DNA from: Acidimicrobiia bacterium
Lineage (GTDB): Bacteria > Actinomycetota > Acidimicrobiia > Spongiisociales > ZC4RG35
Direction of reading: 5' to 3'
Length of the DNA: 22,092 bases
Assembly (NCBI GenBank): GCA_029865445.1
Contig: JAOUGY010000014.1
Coordinates: 1-22,092 of the forward strand
The notes under the pieces were generated by a model that was not told where the DNA came from, searched no databases, and saw only the letters and a program-made list of their open reading frames with translations. The stretch's first letter is position 1, and every line of letters starts with the position of its first letter. Below, one piece after another: positions 1 through 6,795 of the stretch. The translations under genes and the position numbers were made by a program.

Positions 1-308
1 TCCTTGATCACCTCGACGAAGCGCGGACCTTCCTCAACGAGGCTCGCTCTCTCGAACCCGAACACCGGGCAACGGTGGTCACTGCGAGGGACCGCTACGA
101 GCAGGCGGTCCGCACGATCATCGGCGGTGGAGTCGAGTCGGGCGAATTCGCAGCTTCGGTCGACCCGCGCATGTCATCGATCTACCTCTTGTCGATCCTC
201 AACGCCCTCGACCGGTGGTACCGCCCGGAGGGCGACCTCGATCGGTTGGCCCTCGTGGACTCCCTGATGGAGTTCACGCTGTCGGCACTAGGGGCTGCAC
301 CGCAATAG
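1..308 (+). CDS. TetR-family regulator, C-terminal part (5' end outside window)
   Basis: An open frame enters from the left edge (first full codon at base 3) and stops at TAG 306-308, giving about 101 residues. It is all helical in character. A segment ending in AVRTIIGGGVESGEF, followed by a DPRMSSIYLLSILNALDRWY stretch and a final helix, is typical of the ligand-binding C-terminal domain of TetR repressors (a helix, a G-E-F turn, then a dimerisation helix pair). The DNA-binding helix-turn-helix lies outside the window, so the assignment rests on the C-terminal pattern only. The thioesterase gene starts 9 bases downstream on the same strand, which suggests that this regulator and a CoA-ester enzyme belong to one lipid or acyl-CoA unit. 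The family call is moderately sure; the target is unknown. Confidence 0.6.
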   Translation, partial: LDHLDEARTFLNEARSLEPEHRATVVTARDRYEQAVRTIIGGGVESGEFAASVDPRMSSIYLLSILNALDRWYRPEGDLDRLALVDSLMEFTLSALGAAPQ

Positions 309-311
309 CAT
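306..311 (+). promoter_or_regulatory. Possible -10 hexamer for a leaderless thioesterase mRNA
   Basis: TAGCAT ends 6 bases before the GTG start at 318, and no Shine-Dalgarno sequence is present between. The same spacing occurs before other genes in this window (5400, 6788, 10334 on -). The hexamer overlaps the stop codon of the upstream regulator, so read-through from that gene is equally possible. Confidence 0.3.
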
Positions 312-317
312 GCCACC

Positions 318-671
318 GTGGCGGAGTTGAAACCCGGGATCAAACGGACCGACGAAGTGACGGTGACCGAGGAGATGTCTCCCGCTCACCTGGCACCCAA
401 AGTGGTGCTCTCGACTCCCAAGATGATCGAACTCATGGAATGGGCGGCGACCCTGTCGGTACAACCCCTCCTCGGCGAGGAGAAGACCACGGTGGGCATC
501 CACGTCAACGTGTCGCACGAAGCTGCCGCTCTCGGAGGAGAGACGGTGGTCGTCTCCTCCGAGCTTGTCGACGTCGACCGCCGCAGGCTCACCTTCGCCG
601 TATCCGTTCGGGTCGGCGACCGGGTCGTCGGAAGAGGAACTCACGAGCGGTTCGTGATCGACCGCGACTGA
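318..671 (+). CDS. FlK-like hotdog-fold acyl-CoA thioesterase
   Basis: A 117-residue single hotdog-domain protein that fits the fluoroacetyl-CoA thioesterase (FlK)-like group, which hydrolyses small acyl-CoA esters in the cytoplasm. Candidate catalytic residues are Thr33 (in STPKMIELME), Glu41 and His67 (in NVSHEAA). They keep the spacing of the FlK Thr42/Glu50/His76 triad, each shifted by nine. The C-terminal G-THER-VIDR ending is also typical. The start is GTG at 318; no SD is visible, and a TAGCAT hexamer lies six bases upstream. The stop is only three bases from the stop of the convergent protease gene. Fluoroacetate as a substrate is not implied: most family members are housekeeping acyl-CoA thioesterases of unknown specificity. 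Confidence 0.75.
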   Translation: MAELKPGIKRTDEVTVTEEMSPAHLAPKVVLSTPKMIELMEWAATLSVQPLLGEEKTTVGIHVNVSHEAAALGGETVVVSSELVDVDRRRLTFAVSVRVGDRVVGRGTHERFVIDRD

Positions 672-674
672 CGG

Positions 675-3653
675 TCAGTTGTCCCTTTTCAGCTTGCCGC
701 TGCCATTCTGATGGTCGCCGGTACGCGGATCCGTCGCATGGTGGACGCCCGGTTCCAGCACCCACCCCGGGCACTCGCGCTCCTTGCAGTTTGTCATTCC
801 GCCGAGGTCCAATCCTGAAAACGGGTCGCCGGCGGGCAGGGGCACCAGATCGAGGGTGGTGGGCCCCGCGGGCTCGTCCGAGCCGGTCGGTAGCCCAGCG
901 TCGCCGGAGCCGGGTCCATCGATCTCTGGGTCGCCGGGTTCGGGGTCGCCGGGTTCGGGGTTGCCGAGTCCTGCCGGAGTGCCTCCACCGGATGGGTCCG
1001 TGATATCGTCGACCGAGCCCGGGTTGGGGTCGTCGATTTCCGAAACCTCCTCTGGTGTCTCAGTCGGCGCCACTTCACCGGCATCCTCCGTGGGCTCCAC
1101 CTGGTCGACATCGGAGTTGTCTCCGGTGTTCGAAGCCGTTTCGTCGATGTAGGTGAATGCCGCCGGCAATACACCACGCTCACCGGTCACGACGTCCACG
1201 ACCTCCACGTCGACAGGGCCGGCCGCATGCGACGCCGTCTCGACCACGGCGAAACCATCACCAACGGTGACGAGCCTGGCGGGAGCGTTCCCAAAGCTGA
1301 TGACCGGGCGAGAGGGGATGTCACCCACCACCGTGACCGTCGTACCACCCATGACCGAGCCGTGATCGGGGTTCACCCGCACCAAAGCGATTGTCGGCAC
1401 CGGCCGTTCTTCTTCGGGGCTCTCGGCGACGGGGTCTTTGGCGTCGACCTCGGGGCTGCCATCTCCGTCGACGGCCATGCCGTCGACAGGGGCTGGATCA
1501 TCCTCGTCCACGGGTGACTCGCTGTTCTCGGAGGGGTCCCCCTCCGTAGCCTCGTCCGCGGGCTCGGATTCGGTTCCCGGATCGCTACCGGGCTCGCCGG
1601 CCTGGGGCTCGGGGGACTCAGAGTCTCCGCCACCGACGGCCGGGTCCTGCCCGACACCGGAATCCTCGGGGTTATCGTCCGGATCGGCTTGCTCGCCAGG
1701 ATCGGTCTCCTCGCCGGCGGGAGGTTCGGCTTCGACCGGATCTGCGTCGGACGGCGAGTCCTGACTCAGCCCGGGCAGCTCCCGAATGATGGCCGGGTCG
1801 ACACGACCAACCGTGAAGAACACGGCCGATGGGTCACCCAACGTCACGGGCCGCTGAGGATCGGACATGTCGACCAGCTCTATCACGCCGGCGTAGGCGC
1901 CCTCGGGCAATGCGATCTCGAGATTCAGGACCTCGGTGCCGCGAACCAGCGCGGAACGCTTTGACCGGGTCAGTTCCTCGGTGACGAACACACGTCCCGT
2001 GGCATCGGTCTCCACCGTCCCGCCGGCGGTATCGATGGAGAGGCCGGTGACGGCCATCGGCCGTCCCTCGACCCCGGCCAGCATCGTGAACCGAAATCGA
2101 GCAGGCGTCTGAGGCGGTACGGTGAACGGGTCGTAGACGTGAGTACGGATCTGGACGGGATGTGCCTCACCGGGCTCGAACGAGTTGAAGTCGACGAAGG
2201 TGTACCCCACCGAAGGCGAGAACACCCGGGCCTCCACGGCGCCTCCCACATCGAGGCGCGGACCGGCCGCAATCGGCTTGGCGCGGTCGACGAGGGCACC
2301 GACGACGTCATCGACATCGGCGTTCGGCTCGGCCGACCACAGCAGGGCAGCCGCAGCCGCCACGTGGGGCGCGGCCATCGACGTTCCAGAGAACGTGGAG
2401 TAGCCACCGGGCACAGTGGACACGACGTGCTCACCCGGCGCCAGCAGATCCACCGGTCCGCCGGTGTTGGAGAACGAGGCGAGGGCATCCGTGGCCGTGG
2501 ACGCACCAACAGTGAGCAGGTTGGGCGCGTCGAGCGACGCCGGGTACACCCGCTGGGCAGCGAGATCTGCACCGTCGTTGCCGGCGCCGGCCACCACCAG
2601 TACTCCGGCGCTGCCCGCGGCGGCGATGACACGCTCGAGTACCACCGCCGCGGCGGGATCGGATGTGACCCACGATGCATTGATGATCTGGGCGCCGTTG
2701 TCGACGGCATAGGCCATGGCCTCCACCGCGGCCGACAGCGTCGGCGATTCGTCCCCGATCTTGAGCGGCATGATCGTCGATTCGTACGCCAGACCGGCCA
2801 CGCCGATGCCGTTGCCGGCTCGTGCCCCGATGATTCCGGCGACGTGGGTTCCGTGTCCGATCGAGTCCTCGACGTCGGCGGTACCGTCAGCGAAGTCCCA
2901 TCCCGAACAGTCATCGACATACCCGTTGGCATCGTCGTCGACGCCGTTCCCGCACGTTTCGTCATCGTTGACCCAGATCGCTCCGGCGAGATCCGGATGG
3001 GTCACGTCGACGCCGGAATCGACAACGGCCACCACGACGCCGCCGCCACGGGCGCGGTGCCAGGCTCGGGGCCCGTTCACGTCGGCATCGGCGACGCTCT
3101 CGATCTGGGTCGACGTACCCAGGTTTTCCAGCGGCCACTGCGCACCGAAGTACTCGTCGGCCGACGCGCCGGCGATTGAGACGTCCTGAACGGCTTCCTG
3201 CACACCCGGAACCGCGGCCAGCTCTTCGGTCGACATGGTCGACGCAACGAGATACGTGTCAAACCCGAGCGACCGGACCCCGGAGACCTTCGAGTTCGCG
3301 ACCAAAGAGGCGAGGGTCAGATCCTCGTCGGTGAGATAGCCCCCCGGGTCGATCGCCCTTCGGATCTCTTCGGCGTCGGTGGAGTCCACGTCGCCATGAT
3401 CCGGATTGATTTCGAGCGTCCCATCGTTGTCGATGAGCCGTCCCGGTGTCTGCGATTCGGGCGCGAGCGTGACGATGTGCTGGCCGGCGATGCGGGACTC
3501 CGCGGCCCAGTCGAAGAAGCGTGGGTCGGGGGACTCCACGGGCGGAGGTGTGATCTCGGAACCGATGCCCACGAAACCGATGACGAGCGAGGCCGAGAGG
3601 ATGGAAACAGTCGCTCCGAAACCGAGGCTGTGCGCCCGCAGACTTCTCACCAT
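675..3653 (-). CDS. Secreted subtilisin-family (S8) serine protease with TIG domain
   Basis: A 992-residue exported endopeptidase. Residues 1-32 form a signal peptide or N-terminal anchor (RSLR followed by a hydrophobic run). Residues about 35-175 look like a propeptide, with an inhibitor-I9-like ending. The S8 domain spans about 195-470 with catalytic Asp212 (VVDSG), His267 (GHGTHVAG), oxyanion Asn359 (AGAGND) and Ser425 (FSGTSMAAPH). An Asp/Asn-rich insert around 229-252 (GNGVDDDANGYVDD) is the usual calcium-loop insert of this subgroup and carries two Cys that could pair. A beta-rich segment follows, then a long acidic Pro/Glu/Asp linker (about 630-750), an IPT/TIG Ig-like domain (about 752-835), a second acidic linker with PEPGD repeats, and a short Cys-containing tail. 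No LPXTG signal is present. The start at 3653 is set by an AAGGAG Shine-Dalgarno eight bases upstream. It is probably a nutritional or processing protease outside the cell. Confidence 0.93.
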   Translation of the reverse strand: MVRSLRAHSLGFGATVSILSASLVIGFVGIGSEITPPPVESPDPRFFDWAAESRIAGQHIVTLAPESQTPGRLIDNDGTLEINPDHGDVDSTDAEEIRRAIDPGGYLTDEDLTLASLVANSKVSGVRSLGFDTYLVASTMSTEELAAVPGVQEAVQDVSIAGASADEYFGAQWPLENLGTSTQIESVADADVNGPRAWHRARGGGVVVAVVDSGVDVTHPDLAGAIWVNDDETCGNGVDDDANGYVDDCSGWDFADGTADVEDSIGHGTHVAGIIGARAGNGIGVAGLAYESTIMPLKIGDESPTLSAAVEAMAYAVDNGAQIINASWVTSDPAAAVVLERVIAAAGSAGVLVVAGAGNDGADLAAQRVYPASLDAPNLLTVGASTATDALASFSNTGGPVDLLAPGEHVVSTVPGGYSTFSGTSMAAPHVAAAAALLWSAEPNADVDDVVGALVDRAKPIAAGPRLDVGGAVEARVFSPSVGYTFVDFNSFEPGEAHPVQIRTHVYDPFTVPPQTPARFRFTMLAGVEGRPMAVTGLSIDTAGGTVETDATGRVFVTEELTRSKRSALVRGTEVLNLEIALPEGAYAGVIELVDMSDPQRPVTLGDPSAVFFTVGRVDPAIIRELPGLSQDSPSDADPVEAEPPAGEETDPGEQADPDDNPEDSGVGQDPAVGGGDSESPEPQAGEPGSDPGTESEPADEATEGDPSENSESPVDEDDPAPVDGMAVDGDGSPEVDAKDPVAESPEEERPVPTIALVRVNPDHGSVMGGTTVTVVGDIPSRPVISFGNAPARLVTVGDGFAVVETASHAAGPVDVEVVDVVTGERGVLPAAFTYIDETASNTGDNSDVDQVEPTEDAGEVAPTETPEEVSEIDDPNPGSVDDITDPSGGGTPAGLGNPEPGDPEPGDPEIDGPGSGDAGLPTGSDEPAGPTTLDLVPLPAGDPFSGLDLGGMTNCKERECPGWVLEPGVHHATDPRTGDHQNGSGKLKRDN
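928..968. repeat. 15-bp tandem repeat inside the protease gene
   Basis: Two exact copies of gggtcgccgggttcg (928-942, 943-957) and a partial degenerate third copy (958-968). On the coding (-) strand they give PEPGD pentapeptide repeats in the acidic linker. Such an array could change copy number by slippage without breaking the frame, because the unit is a multiple of three. Confidence 0.75.
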
Positions 3654-3763
3654 TTCGTGCGCTCCTTCGCCGATTCACCGATCCGTGGTCGGTTCCCTGT
3701 CGGCTGAAGCCGTCGATCCATTAGGGGCGTCGACGGACTGCTCGGTCGAGCGCCCACACCACA

Positions 3764-3798
3764 AGAAAGAGGGCCGGTCCCCTGGGGACCGGCCCTCT
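3764..3798 (-). terminator. Intrinsic terminator of the first GVSWS peptide gene
   Basis: A perfect 14-bp stem (3768-3781 with 3785-3798) with a three-base loop. On the - strand it is followed by a T-rich run (tttcttg). It lies 22 bases beyond the stop of the peptide gene at 3820 and before the protease gene, so the peptide gene should end its transcript here. Confidence 0.8.
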
Positions 3799-3819
3799 CT
3801 TCGATTCGACGTTGTCGGA

Positions 3820-4008
3820 TCAGCTCCAGCTGACTCCGCTGCTACCGCGGCCGCTCATCGTCGAAGCGGTGCTGGTGGAACCGTCCGAGGTCGAGGTTGC
3901 TCCGGTTCGAGCGCTGGCGATCCCCGGAAGGATCATCATCGCCGCCAGGATCGCCGCTGCGATCACACGACGCTTGCTTCCATCCCAGCTCAGACCTTTG
4001 CGTTTCAT
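3820..4008 (-). CDS. Small exported peptide, GVSWS family, copy 1
   Basis: A 62-residue protein of no family I recognise. Residues 1-14 are basic (MKRKGLSWDGSKRR). Residues 15-30 form a hydrophobic helix, and A31-S32-A33 is a good signal peptidase I site. The predicted mature peptide is about 29 residues, Cys-free, rich in Ser/Thr/Gly, and ends in SGRGSSGVSWS. The start ATG at 4008 is chosen over the upstream TTG at 4023 because GGGAGG sits seven bases before it and because copy 2 starts at the same residue. Copy 2 is identical at 30 of the first 34 residues and shares the last five. The gene has its own intrinsic terminator, so it is probably a separate, well expressed transcript. A secreted signal, surface or bacteriocin-like peptide is conceivable, but nothing in the sequence fixes the role. 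Confidence 0.8.
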   Translation of the reverse strand: MKRKGLSWDGSKRRVIAAAILAAMMILPGIASARTGATSTSDGSTSTASTMSGRGSSGVSWS

Positions 4009-4074
4009 GATGGTGCCTCCCAATGCCCTGATTGATGTTGTTCGGTGTATCGGTCGGTCTTCGTCCGGACCTGA

Positions 4075-4109
4075 GGGTCAATACCCGCGGACCCTTCCGC
4101 GCTAGTCAC
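4075..4109 (-). promoter_or_regulatory. Upstream motif pair shared by the two peptide genes (copy 1)
   Basis: Read on the - strand, GTGACTAG (4102-4109) is followed after 21 bases by TGACCC (4075-4080), about 66 bases before the start of peptide copy 1. The same two words precede copy 2 with a 12-base gap. They may be promoter or operator elements retained after duplication. Confidence 0.3.
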
Positions 4110-4135
4110 GGACCGCCGGTGCGGCCGCTCGGGCC

Positions 4136-4169
4136 AAGAAAAACGGGGCCGGCCCGAAGGCCGGCCCCG
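4136..4169 (-). terminator. Intrinsic terminator of the second GVSWS peptide gene
   Basis: A perfect 11-bp GC stem (4144-4154 with 4159-4169) and a four-base loop, followed on the - strand by gtttttcttgg. It lies 13 bases after the peptide stop at 4183. This is a textbook Rho-independent terminator that separates the two peptide genes. Confidence 0.87.
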
Positions 4170-4182
4170 CTTCTCCTGGAGT

Positions 4183-4380
4183 TCAACTCCAGCTGACGCC
4201 TCGGACCGCACGTCCCGTCGTGTAGCTCTGGGTGAGGGAGCTATCGCTCGTACCCTGGTCGGCCGACAGAGAGCCGCTCCGAGCCTGGGCCACACCCGGG
4301 AGGATCATCATCGCCGCCAAGACCGCCGCTGCGATCACTCGACGCTTTCCTCCGTCCCAGCTCAATCCTTTGCGCTTCAT
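4183..4380 (-). CDS. Small exported peptide, GVSWS family, copy 2
   Basis: A 65-residue paralogue of the gene at 3820-4008. The basic N-terminus (MKRKGLSWDGGKRR), the hydrophobic helix and an A31-Q32-A33 cleavage site are kept. The mature part (about 32 residues) has diverged except for a GR pair and the GVSWS end. It is Cys-free and Ser/Thr-rich, with one Tyr and two Arg near the C-terminus. The ATG at 4380 has a full AGGAGG six bases upstream. The frame continues to 4581, but that extension overlaps the PAC2 gene and is a shadow. It has its own terminator at 4136-4169. Conserved ends around a free middle are what purifying selection on a signal peptide and a C-terminal recognition motif would leave. 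Function unknown. Confidence 0.8.
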   Translation of the reverse strand: MKRKGLSWDGGKRRVIAAAVLAAMMILPGVAQARSGSLSADQGTSDSSLTQSYTTGRAVRGVSWS

Positions 4381-4465
4381 CTCCGGCCTCCTATGTCCGC
4401 TGCAAGATTCGATGCCGTCACTCTCAGTGATCGGCTTCCCACTGAACGAAACCGGAGAACTAAAC

Positions 4466-4491
4466 GGGTCACCCCCCAACGGACTAGTCAC
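4466..4491 (-). promoter_or_regulatory. Upstream motif pair shared by the two peptide genes (copy 2)
   Basis: On the - strand GTGACTAG (4484-4491) and TGACCC (4466-4471) are separated by 12 bases, about 85 bases before the start of peptide copy 2 and just after the PAC2 stop. They match the pair before copy 1. The rest of the two upstream regions is much less alike, so these words stand out. Confidence 0.3.
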
Positions 4492-4507
4492 CGCTGTCGC
4501 CCGGCGG

Positions 4508-5326
4508 TCAACGCTGGTCGCGCAGGAAACGCTCGATCTCCGCCGCCAGATCCTCGCCCGACACGACGTCGGAAGTGTCATACAGCTGCTCGAGTTGTTC
4601 GACCATCGCCGAGACGTCAGCGCGCTGTGCCACCAAGTCGTCGAGCTGAGTTCGCTGCTCTTTGGCGCTCACCGCGAGATCAGCCGTGTCGAAATCGAGA
4701 CCCAGGTGATCCCCGACTCGCTCCGCGACCGCCAACGCCGCCGCAGGAAACGCCGCCCCCACGTAGTTGGGAACCCTCGCCCAGAACCCGATTGTCGCCA
4801 CCCCGGCGAGGGCCATGGCATGTTCGAAGGCGCTCACAGCGGCACCGGGTACACGCAGAAGGCCCTCCGGATGAACCCCGGTCAGTCGGTCCGGAGACGT
4901 CGACGTCGTCATGACGGTCACAGGGCGCGTGTGGGGAGCCGCCCATGGCACGCCCCCGACGCCCACGAACTCGACCACCCCCCAGGCGCGGGCGGCATCC
5001 ACCAGTGCGCCGCACATCCGCTGCCAGTTCCAGTTCGGCTCCGAACCGGTCATCACGAGAATGTCCCTGCCCTCCCAGGCCACGCGGGTCACGCTCAGCT
5101 GGGGCCATGCGACGGACGACAGAACCCCGTCTTGGAAGTCGATGGACGGCCGCAGCATTCGGTAGTCGTACAACAGGTCGGAATCGAACCTGGCGACTGG
5201 GACCGCGTCCGACCCGGCGATGACCTCGGCCGCGAGGGTCCCGGCGGAGCCGGCGTTCACCCACCCATCCAGTGCGACCACCAACGTCGGGGTAACGAAC
5301 GGGCCCTGGTCCAAGATTTCGAGCAT
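4508..5326 (-). CDS. PAC2 family protein
   Basis: A 272-residue cytoplasmic protein of the PAC2 (proteasome assembly chaperone 2-like) family, which is common as a stand-alone protein in actinobacteria and often called an ATP-grasp-type protein in databases. Family features are the opening VVALDGWVNAGSAG (about 17-30), the FDSDLLYDYR region (about 47-56), VMTGSEPNWNW (about 91-101), the GVGGVPWAAPHTRP turn (about 121-134) and the late NYVGAAFPAAALA (about 187-199). The last 70 residues are charged and likely coiled-coil. The start ATG at 5326 has no SD, but TACCCT lies eight bases upstream, so a leaderless mRNA is plausible. It is divergent from the FAD oxidase gene, with 80 bases between. 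The biochemical role in bacteria is not established. Confidence 0.83.
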   Translation of the reverse strand: MLEILDQGPFVTPTLVVALDGWVNAGSAGTLAAEVIAGSDAVPVARFDSDLLYDYRMLRPSIDFQDGVLSSVAWPQLSVTRVAWEGRDILVMTGSEPNWNWQRMCGALVDAARAWGVVEFVGVGGVPWAAPHTRPVTVMTTSTSPDRLTGVHPEGLLRVPGAAVSAFEHAMALAGVATIGFWARVPNYVGAAFPAAALAVAERVGDHLGLDFDTADLAVSAKEQRTQLDDLVAQRADVSAMVEQLEQLYDTSDVVSGEDLAAEIERFLRDQR

Positions 5327-5334
5327 CGACGGAC

Positions 5335-5340
5335 AGGGTA
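5335..5340 (-). promoter_or_regulatory. Probable -10 hexamer of the PAC2 gene
   Basis: TACCCT on the - strand, eight bases before the ATG at 5326, with no Shine-Dalgarno in between. The identical hexamer occurs seven bases before the beta-glucosidase start. Confidence 0.4.
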
Positions 5341-5394
5341 CGACAGCTCGTGGATCCTTGCGTGCCCGGTTCGCATCCTCGGTGGCACTATCGG

Positions 5395-5400
5395 TAGCCT
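5395..5400 (+). promoter_or_regulatory. Probable -10 hexamer of the FAD oxidase gene
   Basis: TAGCCT ends six bases before the ATG at 5407. A TTCGCA (5371-5376) stands 18 bases upstream as a weak -35 candidate. No SD is present, in keeping with a leaderless transcript. Confidence 0.38.
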
Positions 5401-5406
5401 CGAATC

Positions 5407-6747
5407 ATGGGCGAGACGATCGTCGTCTGTGGCGCCGGACTTGCCGGGGTGTCCACGGCCTTCCATCTCACCGAACTCGGAGCAACCGACGTGGTCGTGT
5501 ACGACCCGCGGCCACCATTGACGCTGACCTCGGACAAGAGCACCGAGTGCTATCGCAACTGGTGGCCGACGTCGGACATGATCGCTCTCATGAATCGCTC
5601 CATAGACCTCCTGGAGCAGTTCGATCAACGGTCGAACGGATACTTCAACCTCAATCGGCGGGGCTACCTGTACGTGACCGCCGATCCGACCCGGATGAAA
5701 TCGCTCACGGCGGAGGCCCACCACGTCTCGAGCCTCGGAGGAGGTCCGGTCCGAGTCCACGACGCACCGGACACCTACTTACCGGCATCGGACGAAAGCG
5801 TAGGCGTAGGGGCACTCGATGGAGCCGACCTGCTCGGCCCTGCCGCCCTCCGCGCCCATTTCCCGTACCTCACCTCCGAAGCGGTCGGCGCCGTACACGT
5901 GCGGAGAGCGGGCTGGATGTCGGCCCAACAGCTCGGTGCATGGATGATCGCGGAAGCCACATCGAAGGGCGCTCGATTCGTCAGCGCAGAGGTGATGTCG
6001 GTCCACATCCAGAACGGGGGGATTGCCGCGGTCTCCACCTCGGACGGATCGACCCAGCAGACCTCGGCGTTCGTCAATGCGGCCGGACCGCTCATAGGGA
6101 AGGTCGCTCAGCTCGTCGGCGCCGAGCCGCCGGTGCATTCCGAAGCCCATCACAAGTTGTCGTTCCGCGACTCGAAAACGACCGTTCCCCGGGACGCGCC
6201 GATGCTCATCTGGTGTGATCCACAACGTATCCGATGGAGCGACGAGGAACGGGACCTACTCGCGGAAGCCGGCCGGCCGGACCTCGCCGGCCTCATGCCG
6301 GGGTTCTGTCACGGCCGGCCAGAGGGCTCGGAAGAGTCCCCGTGGATCCTCGCCCTCTGGGAGTACGAGCGAACGGTCACCGAGCCCGTGTGGCCGATGC
6401 CCGAGGACGACATGTACGCCGAGGTCGTGATCAGGGGAATGGCCACCATGGTCCCGTCGATCGCCGAGTACCTCGACCACATGCCCCAACCGTTCGTCGA
6501 CGGTGGCTACTACACGAAAGCTCCGGACAACAAGCCCCTCATCGGAGCGATCGGTCCTGGAGGCTCGTATGTGTGCGGTGCGATCTCGGGATATGGCGTC
6601 ATGGCCGCCGCTGCCGCCGGCGAACTCGCAGCCCACTGCGTGTTGGGCACCTCTGCCCCGATCGACCCCACCCCGTTCGAACCCGCCCGATTCGACGATC
6701 CCGACTACGTGGCAACGATCACCGGGGCAGACGCCGGCCAACTTTGA
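5407..6747 (+). CDS. FAD-dependent amine / D-amino-acid oxidase (DAO family)
   Basis: A 446-residue flavoprotein of the glycine/sarcosine/D-amino-acid oxidase superfamily. It would oxidise a C-N bond of an amino acid or N-methyl amine, with FAD reduced. The dinucleotide-binding motif GAGLAG is at residues 9-14 inside a beta-alpha-beta fold ending in VVVYDPR. An STECYRNWW segment (about 45-53) is in the usual FAD-contact region. GWMSAQQLGAWM (about 167-178) and NAAGP (about 222-226) are standard DAO landmarks. The C-terminal KPLIGAIGPGGSYVCGAISGYGVMAAAAAGELAA closes the FAD site. No membrane segment is seen. kbl and tdh follow on the same strand, which links it to threonine/glycine breakdown. 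Glycine or sarcosine is a reasonable guess as substrate but is not shown. Confidence 0.8.
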   Translation: MGETIVVCGAGLAGVSTAFHLTELGATDVVVYDPRPPLTLTSDKSTECYRNWWPTSDMIALMNRSIDLLEQFDQRSNGYFNLNRRGYLYVTADPTRMKSLTAEAHHVSSLGGGPVRVHDAPDTYLPASDESVGVGALDGADLLGPAALRAHFPYLTSEAVGAVHVRRAGWMSAQQLGAWMIAEATSKGARFVSAEVMSVHIQNGGIAAVSTSDGSTQQTSAFVNAAGPLIGKVAQLVGAEPPVHSEAHHKLSFRDSKTTVPRDAPMLIWCDPQRIRWSDEERDLLAEAGRPDLAGLMPGFCHGRPEGSEESPWILALWEYERTVTEPVWPMPEDDMYAEVVIRGMATMVPSIAEYLDHMPQPFVDGGYYTKAPDNKPLIGAIGPGGSYVCGAISGYGVMAAAAAGELAAHCVLGTSAPIDPTPFEPARFDDPDYVATITGADAGQL

Positions 6748-6761
6748 GCCCCAGGTCCTTA

Positions 6762-6788
6762 TTGCGGTCGTCGCCGTTCCGTTACCGT
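6762..6788 (+). promoter_or_regulatory. Probable promoter of kbl (leaderless)
   Basis: TTGCGG (6762-6767) and TACCGT (6783-6788) are 15 bases apart, and the ATG at 6796 lies eight bases past the -10. Transcription would begin at or next to the start codon. No SD is visible. Confidence 0.45.
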
Positions 6789-6795
6789 CGTGCGC

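Noticed and set aside
671..675. Shared terminator between the convergent thioesterase and protease genes
   Set aside because: Only three bases separate the stops, and I see no clear hairpin with a T-run there.
2139..3179. 346-residue + strand open frame opposite the protease gene
   Set aside because: It is antisense to the S8 catalytic domain, has an Arg/Gly/His-rich composition typical of GC-rich shadow frames, and has no domain pattern.
3831..4380. Twin-arginine (Tat) export of the GVSWS peptides
   Set aside because: KRRVIAA has an RR pair but lacks the S/T-R-R-x-F-L-K consensus. A normal Sec signal with an AxA site explains the N-terminus.
4381..4581. N-terminal extension of the second GVSWS peptide to 4581
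   Set aside because: It overlaps the PAC2 gene in another frame, is unlike the paralogue, and the internal ATG at 4380 has a perfect SD.
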